Shown here in pieces: positions 22,575-31,312 of a stretch of 64,000 nucleotides of DNA; the first letter of the stretch is position 1; each line of letters starts with the position of its first letter. The position numbers were made by a program, and so were the translations under genes. This stretch comes from Fimbriimonadaceae bacterium (GTDB lineage: Bacteria; Armatimonadota; Fimbriimonadia; Fimbriimonadales; Fimbriimonadaceae), in the NCBI GenBank assembly GCA_019638775.1, contig JAHBTD010000002.1:310001-374000 (forward strand), given 5' to 3'. Under the pieces are notes generated by a model. It made no database searches and had not been told where the DNA came from. It saw nothing but the letters and a program-made list of their open reading frames with translations.

Positions 22575-23849
22575 ATGGCTCAGATTCGACCATTCCGCGG
22601 ATTACGCTTCGCAGCGAAGGCCGGCAGTCTTGATAGCCTCATCGCGCCACCTTACGACGTCATTTCTCCCACCCAACGCGAAGCCCTTGCCGCACAGAAC
22701 GAGCACAACGCAGTGCTTGTCACCCTTCCTGAATCTCAGGATGACGACCGCAGTAAATTTATCAAGTACATGCGGAGCGCCTCACGTATCGCGGACTGGA
22801 GGCGCGAAGGCATCCTCGAAGTAGAGGATAAACCCACGTATTACCGCTACACTCAACGATTTAATGTTCCTGGCGAGCCGGAGAAGCTGACGCGGACGTC
22901 GGTGATTGTGCTTCTCAAGACCGAACCCTACGAGAAGGGCGTTGTTCTCCCCCACGAGCAGACGTTCCCCAAGCACAAGGAAGACCGACTGAGGCTCCTC
23001 GAAGCTACTCGGACGCATGTGGAGTCGATCTATGGTCTGTATGAGGACCCCGACGGTTCCATCCAGAACACCGTTTCTACGGCTCCTGCAACCGAGGTGG
23101 GAAGACTTACCAGTGAAGAGGACGTCGAGCAGATATTCGAGCTGATCCAAGACGAAGAGGTCTGCCGCACCTTTACTCAGCAGCTCGCCGACAAGCGGCT
23201 ATGGATCGCGGACGGGCACCATCGTTACGAAACCGCCTGCACGTTTCGGGAGAGCGTCGGGGCAAGGGATGGCATTGTCGCGGAAGATTTCATGATGATG
23301 GCGATCGGCTCGATGGCTGATCCGGGCTTGGTGATCCTCCCGACCCACCGCATCGTCCCCAAACTCCCGTGCGGATTGATGGAGCTGGACCAAAAATTTC
23401 AGGCCTTTTTCAACACACGCAGGGTTCCGAACGACAAGCTGTTGGCTGAACTCAAGCGATTGCAAGCTCCCGACACGCGAGTGATTGGAGTTGCTTTGCC
23501 CGGTGGAGTGGGACTTTTGCTGACGCTGGACCGCCCTGAAGAGGCTCTGAACTGGATCGAAGGTCCCGAGTCTGAGCGCTTGAAGCTTCTGGACGTATCA
23601 ATCCTACATAGAGTGATTTTTGAGAGACTGTTGGGTCTGAGTGGACTTGACTTCTTTTCATACACACGAGACCCCGACGAGGCGCTGGCCTCGGCTAAGG
23701 ATGGCGGAGCCGCATTCCTGATGAATCCGCCGAGCAATGAAGACATGAGATTGATCGCTCTTGGCGGTGAGAAGATGCCGCAAAAGAGCACCTACTACTA
23801 TCCGAAGCTCCTCAGTGGACTCGTGATGTGGTCATTCGAAGACTTTTAG
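22575..23849 (+). CDS. DUF1015 family protein
   Basis: 424 residues. Family marks: MAQIRPFRGLRF at the start, SLIAPPYDVISPTQREAL, the central LWIADGHHRYETACTFRE with its HH pair, and a closing TYYYPKLLSGLVMWSF. DUF1015 proteins are widespread in bacteria and archaea and often lie near serine/amino-acid or sugar-kinase genes; their activity is not settled to my knowledge. The HHR motif suggests metal or phosphate binding. The next gene begins 1 bp after its stop, so the two form an operon. Confidence 0.85.
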   Translation: MAQIRPFRGLRFAAKAGSLDSLIAPPYDVISPTQREALAAQNEHNAVLVTLPESQDDDRSKFIKYMRSASRIADWRREGILEVEDKPTYYRYTQRFNVPGEPEKLTRTSVIVLLKTEPYEKGVVLPHEQTFPKHKEDRLRLLEATRTHVESIYGLYEDPDGSIQNTVSTAPATEVGRLTSEEDVEQIFELIQDEEVCRTFTQQLADKRLWIADGHHRYETACTFRESVGARDGIVAEDFMMMAIGSMADPGLVILPTHRIVPKLPCGLMELDQKFQAFFNTRRVPNDKLLAELKRLQAPDTRVIGVALPGGVGLLLTLDRPEEALNWIEGPESERLKLLDVSILHRVIFERLLGLSGLDFFSYTRDPDEALASAKDGGAAFLMNPPSNEDMRLIALGGEKMPQKSTYYYPKLLSGLVMWSFEDF

Positions 23850-23850
23850 T

Positions 23851-24657
23851 ATGAAGATTCGACTACTGGGCACAGGCGCAGCCGATGGCATCCCGGGCAT
23901 GTTTAGCAAGGACCGGGTGAGCAACTATGCGCGCGAACATGGGGGCAAAGACATTCGCACCCGAAGCGCGGCAATCGTTGACGGCTGTTTAAAGATTGAC
24001 CTGCCGCCCGAAACGCTGATGCAGCTCCAGAGGGACGGCACGAGCGCCCTGGACTGGTGCGCTCTGCTTTTGACCCACAATCACGCGGATCACTTCGCCC
24101 TGGAAGAGATTCAGTACGCGCTGTACCCGTTCACCGATCTGGATCAACTCCCGTTCACCATCTACGCGAACGAAACGATGTGTGAAGCGATTGAGTATGA
24201 ATATCCCGAGTGGCCGATGGATGTCATGCGCCTTCGAAGCTTTGAGCCGGTGAGCTTCTGCGCTTACCGAGTGACGCCGATCCATGCCTACCACGACTTG
24301 GAGCAGGACAGCCATAACTTTATCATCGAATCGGAGGGGAAGTCCTTGCTTTACGCCACCGATACCGGTATGTGGCGCGAAGAGACCTGGGAGTTTTTGA
24401 AGGGCCAGAAGCTGGATGGGCTGGTGCTTGAATGCACGGAAGGCTTTGTGCCGACCGAGTATTGGGGCCACCTGGACATCAAAGACTGCATCGAAGTTGT
24501 AAACCGTCTGCGCGAGATGGGAACGCTCGCCGAAAAAGGACCGGTTTACACGACGCACCACTCACACAACGGCAACGGCACCCACGCCGAGCTAGAAGAA
24601 GCGCTCAACCCGCACGGGATCAGCCCAGGGTGGGATGGGTGTGAGTTTGAGATTTAG
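23851..24657 (+). CDS. Metallo-beta-lactamase-fold hydrolase (PhnP-like)
   Basis: 268 residues. Starts MKIRLLGTGAADGIP, the strand found in PhnP/RNase Z-like enzymes. Metal motif LLTHNHADHFALEE (HxHxDH), then HAYHDLEQDSHNF, LYATDTGMW (Asp ligand) and TTHHSHNGNGTH (last His). The C-terminal half carries LVLECTEGFVPTEYWGHLDIKDCIEVVNRL. It most likely hydrolyses a phosphodiester or other small ester using two metals. Co-transcribed with the DUF1015 gene. Confidence 0.85.
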   Translation: MKIRLLGTGAADGIPGMFSKDRVSNYAREHGGKDIRTRSAAIVDGCLKIDLPPETLMQLQRDGTSALDWCALLLTHNHADHFALEEIQYALYPFTDLDQLPFTIYANETMCEAIEYEYPEWPMDVMRLRSFEPVSFCAYRVTPIHAYHDLEQDSHNFIIESEGKSLLYATDTGMWREETWEFLKGQKLDGLVLECTEGFVPTEYWGHLDIKDCIEVVNRLREMGTLAEKGPVYTTHHSHNGNGTHAELEEALNPHGISPGWDGCEFEI

Positions 24658-24661
24658 GGGT

Positions 24662-24705
24662 GTCGGCAAGTAGTCGGCAAGTAGTCGGCAAGTCGTCGGC
24701 AGGTG
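24662..24705 (+). repeat. Four tandem 11-bp repeats
   Basis: GTCGGCAAGTA is present twice exactly and twice more with 1-2 changes (GTCGGCAAGTC, GTCGGCAGGTG), immediately after the hydrolase stop. No coding role seen. Confidence 0.8.
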
Positions 24706-24748
24706 GTTCCTAACAACTTGCTAACGCTTACCAAGAATCCGTGATACG

Positions 24749-24979
24749 ATGAAGAAGTACATGCCGAAGAATCAAATCATCCGTTGGGGCATCATTGGGC
24801 TCATTGCTTGTGTTCTGTTGTGGGCGGGGAACAAGTTCCTGATCTTTGTCGAGCCAGCGTTGCCTTACGCAGCAGGGGTTGCCTTGCTGATGATCGTGGT
24901 CGGCACTTTTTGGGAGATGCGCAAGGCAAAACTCACGCCTGATGGGGCAGCTGCGCCCGCAACTGAGACCAAGGATTAA
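24749..24979 (+). CDS. Small two-helix membrane protein
   Basis: 76 residues. Two transmembrane helices (residues ~10-30 IIRWGIIGLIACVLLWAG and ~36-56 PALPYAAGVALLMIVVGTFW) joined by a short loop, with a polar Ala/Thr-rich tail. No recognised family. Codon use looks ordinary and the ATG is well placed after the repeat tract, so it is probably real. Confidence 0.55.
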   Translation: MKKYMPKNQIIRWGIIGLIACVLLWAGNKFLIFVEPALPYAAGVALLMIVVGTFWEMRKAKLTPDGAAAPATETKD

Positions 24980-24992
24980 CGCCGATTCCAGG

Positions 24993-25721
24993 CTAGTCTT
25001 TACCCGGACGCTCGCCAAAGACCCCATCTGCCATGTACTGCGGGTGAAGCTCATAGATGAGGTGCTCTGCGACGACATGCGGGTCCGCGTCGAGCAGTTT
25101 TGCCACTTCCTTAGCGTCTTTCGACCAGAAAATACAAATTCCTCGCTTGTCTTGACCCTCTGCCAGAGGGCTTGCCATGGCAAGATCGCCCGTCTTTAGC
25201 ATCGCTTGCAATCGTGCGACATGATCGGCTTGGCGGGTTGATAAATCGTGGGAAGGCTCCGCCGTCCACTTTGGTCCTTTCTTGAAGATCACAAGGGTGA
25301 ACTCGGCGAGCGCAAACGGCTCCTTGGGCTTCTTGAATGACGATTCGGGCGTGAGGATGGCATAAGCCTCCACATCGAGCAATCCGTTTTGGACAAACGG
25401 GTCGTTTTTGAAGCAATCCGCCACACCGGCCTTATCCTTTGCCTTGACGACGACTGTGCCACGAATAAAGCCATTACTCCCCAGCGGTCCCGCGGCAAAG
25501 CATCGACCCTGCCCTGCGAGCGTCCCAAAGTTAGCGACATGTTCGGCTTGCCACTTTGAAACTTGATCCTGGGAGACGCCCTCTTTGGGATTCTTACCCT
25601 TGTTCAGGAATATCCACCAGAGCTTGTCCTCTGCCTTTGTTTTGTCCACAGGCGCTTGACCGTCGGCAAAACCTACAGCAAAAAGACTAAGTACCACCAA
25701 AAAGTATATCAACATTCTCAT
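24993..25721 (-). CDS. Exported protein with two YCII-like domains
   Basis: 242 residues from the ATG at 25721 (MRMLIYFLVVLSLFAVGFADG, a signal peptide); a longer TTG-start form is less likely. Two repeats of the YCII (ferredoxin-like) pattern follow. Repeat 1, residues ~35-130: WWIFLNKGKNP, HVANFGTLAGQGRCFAAGPLG, GTVVVKAKDKAGVADCFKNDPFVQNGLLDVEAYAI. Repeat 2: FTLVIFKKGPKW, HVARLQAMLKTGDLAMASPLA, GICIFWSKDAKEVAKLLDADPHVVAEHLIYELHPQY. YCII domains often act as small enzymes or binding domains with a conserved His; an exported tandem form is uncommon. Substrate unknown. Confidence 0.75.
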   Translation of the reverse strand: MRMLIYFLVVLSLFAVGFADGQAPVDKTKAEDKLWWIFLNKGKNPKEGVSQDQVSKWQAEHVANFGTLAGQGRCFAAGPLGSNGFIRGTVVVKAKDKAGVADCFKNDPFVQNGLLDVEAYAILTPESSFKKPKEPFALAEFTLVIFKKGPKWTAEPSHDLSTRQADHVARLQAMLKTGDLAMASPLAEGQDKRGICIFWSKDAKEVAKLLDADPHVVAEHLIYELHPQYMADGVFGERPGKD

Positions 25722-25846
25722 GCCAGCTCGATTGTTCACTTTTTGGAAGTCTGAATGCAACTGTCTTGTGTGTATTGAGCGATTGTGGCAAGGGTGAGAG
25801 TTGGCGGATGCAATGTGTTTCGAGGAAGAGTTTCCTTACTCCCTGA

Positions 25847-26410
25847 CTAAGTTCCATCCGATTCAACGTAGAGCGACCACGCATAGACAAGCAGTCCGAC
25901 CGCTACATAAACGGGATAGTGGTCGGGCAGGGTCTTCTCGGCAGGCCATTGGGCATAAAAAGAAATGTCCTGCTCGGTCTTGGCGTCTTGCCAGGCTGAG
26001 TAGAACGTGAGCACGGTTTCCAGGTTGGGGTTCAGGAAGTCGCAGCCCTTGTCTGGCCTTCTGCGGAATCGGTGCTCGCCGAGGTCGGTGAGCTGGATAA
26101 CTCCCTTCGACCAGCAGTACCCGTTGCGGATGACCTTTCCAAGAGGTTTGCCATCAACGGACATAAGATTCATGCTTGCGTCTTCTGCCTGGCCCACGAG
26201 CCCCGCCGAATAGAGGTCGGTCTGAGCTGTTATGACGAGCACGGATTCGATCTTTATGCTGGCGCGGAGTTTGTTGGGGGCATCCTGCGAGTAGTACTGC
26301 TTGTGACTTACATATCTGTGAAGATACGGCGCGCTGAGGTTGAATTCGTTGAGCTCTGCTGTGACAGGCTTTAGGGGTTGCCAGCCTTGGTAGGGGTCGG
26401 TGTCGCTCAT
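25847..26410 (-). CDS. Protein of unknown function, C-terminal hydrophobic segment
   Basis: 187 residues from ATG 26410 (MSDTDPYQGW); a TTG 66 bp upstream is also in frame. The body is mixed alpha/beta with VLVITAQTDLYSAGLVGQAEDASMNLMSVDGKPLGKVIRNGYCW, which has the feel of scramblase/LURP-type barrel proteins, but the similarity is too weak to call. The C-terminus (YPVYVAVGLLVYAWSLYVE) is a possible single membrane helix. No operon partner; borders the repeat locus. Confidence 0.5.
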   Translation of the reverse strand: MSDTDPYQGWQPLKPVTAELNEFNLSAPYLHRYVSHKQYYSQDAPNKLRASIKIESVLVITAQTDLYSAGLVGQAEDASMNLMSVDGKPLGKVIRNGYCWSKGVIQLTDLGEHRFRRRPDKGCDFLNPNLETVLTFYSAWQDAKTEQDISFYAQWPAEKTLPDHYPVYVAVGLLVYAWSLYVESDGT

Positions 26411-26481
26411 GTTGGTCGTTGGAAGAGTTGACGAGCGCACTGAGTCATTGGTTGCGTTCCGCAAATTCTGAATCAAGGTCT

Positions 26482-26690
26482 CCCTCCCCCTTGACGGGGT
26501 GGGGACCTCAGTTTATAGGTAGAGGGTGTGTCGGAGGTTTTGGGTAGCGAAAGGCGAGGTACCGACGTGGTAGCCAGTTGCCACCCCCATCCCGACCTTC
26601 CCCCCGTCAAGGGGGAAGGGGGCCTCAGTTCATAGATTGAGGGTGTTTCAAAGGTTTGGGGTTGCGAAAAGCGCGGTAGCGCCGGGGCAG
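26482..26690 (+). repeat. Left repeat block of the DUF559 locus
   Basis: One partial and one fuller copy of a ~115-bp unit. Each has a GC-rich palindrome (CCTTCCCCC-GTCAAGGGGGAAGG type, 26596-26618), then CCTCAGTTTATAG, GGTTTGGGTAGCGAAA, CGACGTGGTAGCCAG and TGCCACCCCCATCCC (26579). The second copy diverges after ~26680. No gene is visible between 26411 and 26896 apart from these repeats and a ~130-bp stretch (26691-26820) that I cannot classify. Confidence 0.85.
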
Positions 26691-26826
26691 ACGCGCGGTT
26701 TGCTTTAAGCCAGCAGAGGGAGAGAAGGGGACGATCTCTAAGAGCTCATCTGATACTCGGACGTGAGCCACTGCACTTCTCGGCGACGCACACCGGCCTG
26801 AGGTTGCAGCCTCAAAGGAACGTCAT

Positions 26827-27312
26827 CCTCCCCCTTGACGGGGGAGGGCAGGGGTGGGGGTGGCACAGGCGTAAGCCACGGGTGTTAAATAGACGCATGC
26901 CGAGAAAGAGCAAGCGTTTGGTCGAGTTCGCTCGCGACAACCGCGCCAGCGCGACTGACGCTGAGCGGATGCTTTGGCATCATTTAAAAGGCAAGCAGGC
27001 AGGCTATCGCTTTCGCGAGCAGCATCTGCTCGTCGTTGACTTCTTTTGCCCTGAGGTGCGGGTTGCTATCGAGCTTGACGGCTCTGTCCATGAGGGCCAG
27101 GAGTCTTCTGACGCCTCGCGTCAGAAGAAGATTGAAAAGCTTGGCATCCTTGTGCTTCGGTTTAAGAACGAAGAGGTTTACGAGGATGCTGAGGCTGTGG
27201 TGCAAGCGATCCTCGAGGCCTGCGACATCAGGCTCGGATTGAGAAAGGCGCGGTACAAGCGTGGCGGCCAGTTGCCACCCCCATCCCAACCTTCCCCCGT
27301 CGAGGGGGAAGG
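26827..27312 (+). mobile_element. DUF559 gene bounded by ~40-bp imperfect inverted repeats
   Basis: Left arm 26827-26865 and right arm 27273-27312 are inverted copies matching at about 34 of 40 positions: TGCCACCCCCAYCCC followed by the palindrome CCCCC-GTCRAGGGGG. They enclose only the DUF559 gene. No transposase is present, and target-site duplications could not be identified. Classing it as mobile is inference from the arms and from the copies of its 3' end nearby. Confidence 0.5.
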
Positions 27313-27328
27313 GGACGTCAGTTTGTAG
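26897..27328 (+). CDS. DUF559 (Vsr-like) endonuclease-domain protein
   Basis: 143 residues from the ATG at 26897 (MPRKSKRLVEFARDNRAS). The DUF559 fold, related to very-short-patch repair endonuclease, is clear: ATDAERMLWHHLKGKQAGYRFREQH, then the PD-(D/E)xK-type core VVDFFCPEVRVAIELDGSVHEGQ (D...E-L-D-G), and LGILVLRFKNEEVYEDAEAVVQAIL. It is a predicted nuclease; the natural substrate of DUF559 proteins is not established to my knowledge. The last ~20 codons (GGQLPPPSQPSPVEGEGDVSL) run through the flanking repeat, so the C-terminus is repeat-encoded. Confidence 0.88.
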   Translation: MPRKSKRLVEFARDNRASATDAERMLWHHLKGKQAGYRFREQHLLVVDFFCPEVRVAIELDGSVHEGQESSDASRQKKIEKLGILVLRFKNEEVYEDAEAVVQAILEACDIRLGLRKARYKRGGQLPPPSQPSPVEGEGDVSL

Positions 27329-27590
27329 ATAGTGTGTATGTCACAGGTTTGGGGTAGCGAAAAGCGCGGTATCGACGTGGTAGCCAGGTGCCACCCCCAT
27401 CCCGGCCTTCCCCCGTCGAGGGGGAAGGGGACGTCAGTTTGTAGATAGTGTGTATGTCACAGGTTTTGGGTAGCGAAAAGCGTGGTACCGACGTGGTAGC
27501 CAGGTGCCACCCCCATCCCGACCTCTTCCACCCTCTCGCTGCTCGGTCGGAGCCACCGTCGAGGGGGAAGGGGACCTCTATACCAAGGAT
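27240..27590 (+). repeat. Right tandem repeat block of the DUF559 locus
   Basis: Two full units and one partial, with TGCCACCCCC starting at 27273, 27390 and 27505 (periods 117 and 115 bp). Units 1 and 2 are almost identical. The third is broken by a ~30-bp insertion inside its palindrome (27530-27556). The preceding coding bases at 27248-27272 (GCGCGGTAC...GTGG...GCCAG) match the end of each unit, so the repeats look like copies of the 3' end of the DUF559 gene. From 27591 to 27684 I see only the glyA promoter. Confidence 0.85.
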
Positions 27591-27672
27591 GAGGAGGATC
27601 TCCAGAAGTCACTGAACAGTGGATTGTGAGGCGGTGCTGTCGTGCCACACATGTTGTGTGCCCGGCCCAATC

Positions 27673-27678
27673 TATAAT
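27673..27678 (+). promoter_or_regulatory. -10 box of glyA
   Basis: Perfect TATAAT ending 6 bp before the ATG, with no RBS; transcription would start at or next to the start codon. Confidence 0.6.
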
Positions 27679-27684
27679 ATCTGC

Positions 27685-28959
27685 ATGGCCACCGTTTCCC
27701 CGACTCTTGCCGCACACCGCATGCCCCTAGCCCAGGTTGACCCTCAGATCGCCGACCTCATCGCCAAGGAAGAGCAGCGCCAGGAGCACAACCTCGAACT
27801 CATCGCCAGCGAAAACGTCGCCAGCCTTGCCGTGCGGGAAGCCATGATGTCGGTCCTGACCGACAAGTACGCAGAGGGCTACCCCGGGAAGCGGTATTAC
27901 GGCGGATGCGAAGTCGTCGACGAGGTTGAGACGCTTGCTCTTGAGCGTGTGAAGCAGATTTACGGCGCGAACTTCGCCAACGTTCAGCCTCACAGCGGCG
28001 CGCAGGCGAACATGGCGGTCTACTTTGCCTTCCTCAAACCCGGCGACACCCTCATGGCCATGAACCTCGCCCACGGCGGACACCTCACCCACGGCTCGCA
28101 CGTGAACTTCAGCGGCATGATGTACAACATCGTCCCTTACGGCGTGCGCGAGGGCGACGAGCTGATCGACTACGACGAGTTCCACAAAGCTGCCGTGGAG
28201 CACAAGCCGAAGATCATCGTCAGCGGCGCGACCGCCTACTCACGACAGTTCGACTTCAAGAAGATTCGCGAGATCGCCGACGAGGTGGGAGCGATGCACA
28301 TGTGCGACATGGCCCACTACAGCGGCCTCATCGCGGCGGGCGAGTACGATTCGCCGGTCCCGCACTGCCATGTGGTCACCTCAACCACCCACAAATCCAT
28401 CCGCGGTCCGCGCGGAGGCATGATCCTCTGGAACGATGAGGAGCTGAGCAAGCCGATCAATATGTCGGTCTTCCCGGGCATCCAGGGCGGCCCGCTCATG
28501 CATGTGATCGCAGGCAAAGCCGTCTGCTTTAAGGAGGCTCTGCAGCCCAGCTTTAAGGACTACCAAGCCCAGATCAAGAAGAACGCCGCCGCGCTGGCCG
28601 CCGCGATGATCGAAGAGGGCTTCCGCATCGTTAGCGGGGGCACCGACAGCCATCTGATGCTGGTCGATCTCAGGCCGTTCGGCGTCACCGGAAAGCTCGC
28701 GCAGAACGTGCTCGACACTGTCCACATCACCTGCAACAAGAACGCCATCCCGTTCGACCCCGAAAAGCCGTTCGTCACCAGCGGCATTCGGCTGGGCACG
28801 CCAGCCGTCACCACACGCGGCATGAAGGAGCCGGAGATGAAACGGATCGCTCAGCTGATCGGGCGCACCCTGCGAGGACATGAGGATGAAGCTGAGCTTG
28901 CAGCGGTGAGAGGGGAAGTGATCGAGCTCACAAAGGGCTTCCCGATTCATCAGTTCTAA
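27685..28959 (+). CDS. glyA: Serine hydroxymethyltransferase
   Basis: 424 residues from ATG 27685; the open frame upstream is not conserved. Signature blocks: [58 protein letters not shown], the PLP Lys in [37 protein letters not shown], and [16 protein letters not shown]. It converts serine and tetrahydrofolate to glycine and 5,10-methylene-THF in the cytoplasm, the main source of one-carbon units. It is probably transcribed from a leaderless promoter next to the ATG. It lies directly after the repeat locus and is intact. Confidence 0.97.
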   Translation: MATVSPTLAAHRMPLAQVDPQIADLIAKEEQRQEHNLELIASENVASLAVREAMMSVLTDKYAEGYPGKRYYGGCEVVDEVETLALERVKQIYGANFANVQPHSGAQANMAVYFAFLKPGDTLMAMNLAHGGHLTHGSHVNFSGMMYNIVPYGVREGDELIDYDEFHKAAVEHKPKIIVSGATAYSRQFDFKKIREIADEVGAMHMCDMAHYSGLIAAGEYDSPVPHCHVVTSTTHKSIRGPRGGMILWNDEELSKPINMSVFPGIQGGPLMHVIAGKAVCFKEALQPSFKDYQAQIKKNAAALAAAMIEEGFRIVSGGTDSHLMLVDLRPFGVTGKLAQNVLDTVHITCNKNAIPFDPEKPFVTSGIRLGTPAVTTRGMKEPEMKRIAQLIGRTLRGHEDEAELAAVRGEVIELTKGFPIHQF

Positions 28960-29002
28960 AGGCTTGTCTCGTACAATACGCAATAGACTTTAGGGGGAGA
29001 TA

Positions 29003-30033
29003 ATGCGTATTCATGCCTTCTCGATTCTGAGTTTCGTCCTTTTGATGCTGGGCGGCCCAAGTTCGGCACAGGATTCGGGTACTTGGCTCCGGCTTGTCGT
29101 TGCTTCACGAGACCGTGAGGCAACGACAAGCTGCTTTCCAGTCTGGACAAGACTAAGCTTGCTGAGGAAGCTGGGCGTCTTCGGTTTACCGTCGAAGAAG
29201 GGAAGACCACGGCCTTCGTCATTGATGACAGACTGCTCTACACAGAACGCCAGCGTAACCTCGAAACCCTACTTAGAATGCTTGAAAGAGGCAAGCTGCC
29301 CATCGTACTTGAGCTGTCCTCAATGTCCCCGGGAGAGAAGGAAGCCGTTGTTGATATCGTTTGCCAGTCTGGCATCAAGCTCCCGATCGCTTGGAATATG
29401 ATGCAAGCGCCGGAGGCTAAGATAAGCATCGAACCCTACGCGGAGATTCAAATCAGTGGACAGGGAAAAATGCATCAGGCAGAAATCCGTCCAGGGCAGG
29501 GATCAGCGAGTGTTAATGGGTCGGTCATTTCATCTGTAGAGGGGGCCAAGCTCCTTGAAAAGATTGAGAACGACGATCCGAGCGTTCGTGTTCCGGAGAA
29601 TATACGAGAGAAATACACCGAAGACAGCTTGGTATTCCTTCTAAAGGGTTACAACGTTGGAGGAGCGGATCAGACGCTCATGGTCGACCAGGCGATGAAA
29701 ATCATTCGTGCGAAGGTTGCCGAACGAGAAAAACTCATTGATCAGAGGATAAACGGCCTTTTGTCACGGCTGTCCCAAGCGGCAGGACTCCTCAAGGCTG
29801 GCGACAAAGAGCAGGACTTTGCGGACTTTGACTCATCAGCCCAAGAGGCGTTGATCGATTGGTTCAAGCCCCGGTTTCGGGAGCTTGGCCTTAAGAATCC
29901 GGGGGAAGTTGATGGGTGGCTGAGGTCACAAAAGGTGAAAGTAAAGCGTGCTTCCATCGAGATCGGCTTCAATTTTCGAGATAGCAGCGGCCTGACGCGC
30001 GGTGCATATTTTGACATAGGCATCGTCAAGTAA
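29003..30033 (+). pseudogene. Exported protein gene interrupted by a frameshift
   Basis: The gene starts at ATG 29003 after a good RBS (GGGGGAG) and a TACAAT box at 28972. It encodes a signal peptide (MRIHAFSILSFVLLMLGGPSSAQ) in one frame. From about 29119 the coding signal moves to the -1 frame (GNDKLLSSLDKTKLAEEAGRL..., continuing to 30033), and that frame has an in-frame TGA at 29116 just before. No start codon in the second frame precedes 29278. The break sits inside a 40-bp inverted repeat. The downstream part (~300 residues) is mostly helical with no recognised family. Either a recent mutation, a sequence error, or frameshifting. Confidence 0.65.
29092..29131. repeat. 40-bp near-perfect inverted repeat at the frameshift
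   Basis: Arms GCTTGTCGTTGC and GCAACGACAAGC (12/12), then one mismatch, then TCACG/CGTGA around the loop AGAC. It would form a strong hairpin in DNA or mRNA. Confidence 0.85.
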
Positions 30034-30064
30034 CAGACCGTGCACTCTTGTTCCGGTTTCTCTA

Positions 30065-30105
30065 CGGCGTAGCTTCTCCGCAGTGGCTACGCCGAATCCT
30101 TTTTG
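30065..30105 (+). terminator. Terminator after the frameshifted gene
   Basis: Perfect 9-bp stem CGGCGTAGC/GCTACGCCG with CCTTTTT downstream. Confidence 0.75.
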
Positions 30106-30250
30106 CGTCTGGCCCAACCTGCAGGCTTGAACTTGGCTGAATACTGTCAGGTCTGGCCAACTTCCAGGGAAGGAATCTGCGTTTTGGACGTCCTTATTAC
30201 CATAGAGTTTGCAAGAGCGAAATGGGAAGCGTCGAGGTGTCGATTCAAAG

Positions 30251-31195
30251 ATGTTCAACGATCGTTGGTGGGAGAATCACATGTTCACTTACGGCAGCGT
30301 GGGTGACGGCATGATCTGGAAGCAGGTTCATTCCGAATACAAAGCCGACCGCCTTGATGTCGCGTGGGAGGTCGCCCAATCACTGGGAATCCACTCGAGC
30401 GGACAAGGTGTCGGATTCTTGCGCATGTTGGAAGCCGAGCTTGAGACTCGTAAACGCTCCTTCTGGGAGGACCAGAACGGTTGGCTGAGCCTTGAGATGA
30501 GCCAGGGATTTGCGCAGGAGCGGTGGGATGCTCTGCGTGATGTAGCCGAGCGAGCAATCCAAGAAACGGCCTTGGCTCTCGGGTTTGCGGAACAGCCGAA
30601 GGTACTGATGACGGTTATTTTGGATGAGTTGGATACGCCTTGGACTCCGGGGCGGTTTGGCTACCACACCAAGAAAGAGAAGTATCACAAGATCTGTCTG
30701 CCGGAGAACCTGCTGGACCGTCCCAATGAGCTCTATCACGCGATTAAGCACGAGTATTGCCACGTTGTCAGTTCGCAATTGACAGAGGAGTCTTGCCCAA
30801 CTTGGCTCGATGAGGCCATTGCAATGGCAATTTCGGACTCGCTCATTCGAGACTACGCTGCTCAGGCGCAGCAGGACGAGGAGCTTTGGCTTGGACCTGA
30901 TGATTTGGATGTGGCGTTTATGGGAGCCATCGGCGACCCTGACCAGTCTCGCGCCGTACACCGAGCCTATGCTCAGTCAAGCTGGATAGGGAAGTATCTG
31001 ATGTCGCTTGGTGGCGGCCAAAGATTGGGGAAGCTGCTTGCAGCTTTTGGCGACAACTCCTTGTGGGGTGAGTTTAAGCTTCGTGTGATGGGTACTCGTC
31101 CCGCTGAAGAAGCCTTGAGGCAAGTTTATAAGTTGGGGATTCAGGAGGTGTTTGACAATGCGAAAGCTTCCCTGGGCATTCAACAAAAACTTTAG
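30251..31195 (+). CDS. HExxH metallopeptidase-like protein (gluzincin, peptidase MA-like)
   Basis: 314 residues from ATG 30251. Zinc motif H167-E-Y-C-H171, then E188 in CPTWLDEAIA, giving HExxH-x16-E as in peptidase MA/M61-like gluzincins. The upstream half has no known domain (about 115 residues, with WENHMFTYGSV near the start), and the C-terminal part (RAVHRAYAQSSWIGKYLMSLGGGQRLGKLL) is the helical cap common in this group. No signal peptide or membrane helix, so cytoplasmic. The substrate is unknown. Confidence 0.75.
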   Translation: MFNDRWWENHMFTYGSVGDGMIWKQVHSEYKADRLDVAWEVAQSLGIHSSGQGVGFLRMLEAELETRKRSFWEDQNGWLSLEMSQGFAQERWDALRDVAERAIQETALALGFAEQPKVLMTVILDELDTPWTPGRFGYHTKKEKYHKICLPENLLDRPNELYHAIKHEYCHVVSSQLTEESCPTWLDEAIAMAISDSLIRDYAAQAQQDEELWLGPDDLDVAFMGAIGDPDQSRAVHRAYAQSSWIGKYLMSLGGGQRLGKLLAAFGDNSLWGEFKLRVMGTRPAEEALRQVYKLGIQEVFDNAKASLGIQQKL

Positions 31196-31312
31196 AGCCC
31201 CATATTAGGACTTGAAGTACGAACTTGTTCCACGTATAGTGTATTGTAACATGATGACAGGCTCATTCGAGCTGTGCCGGATTAACTCTTGTTAGTTTCA
31301 GGAGGTCTGTTT

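Noticed and set aside
26804-26896. Longer DUF559 start (174 codons)
   Set aside because: The extra N-terminal residues derive from the inverted repeat and do not match the DUF559 family; ATG 26897 precedes the conserved start.
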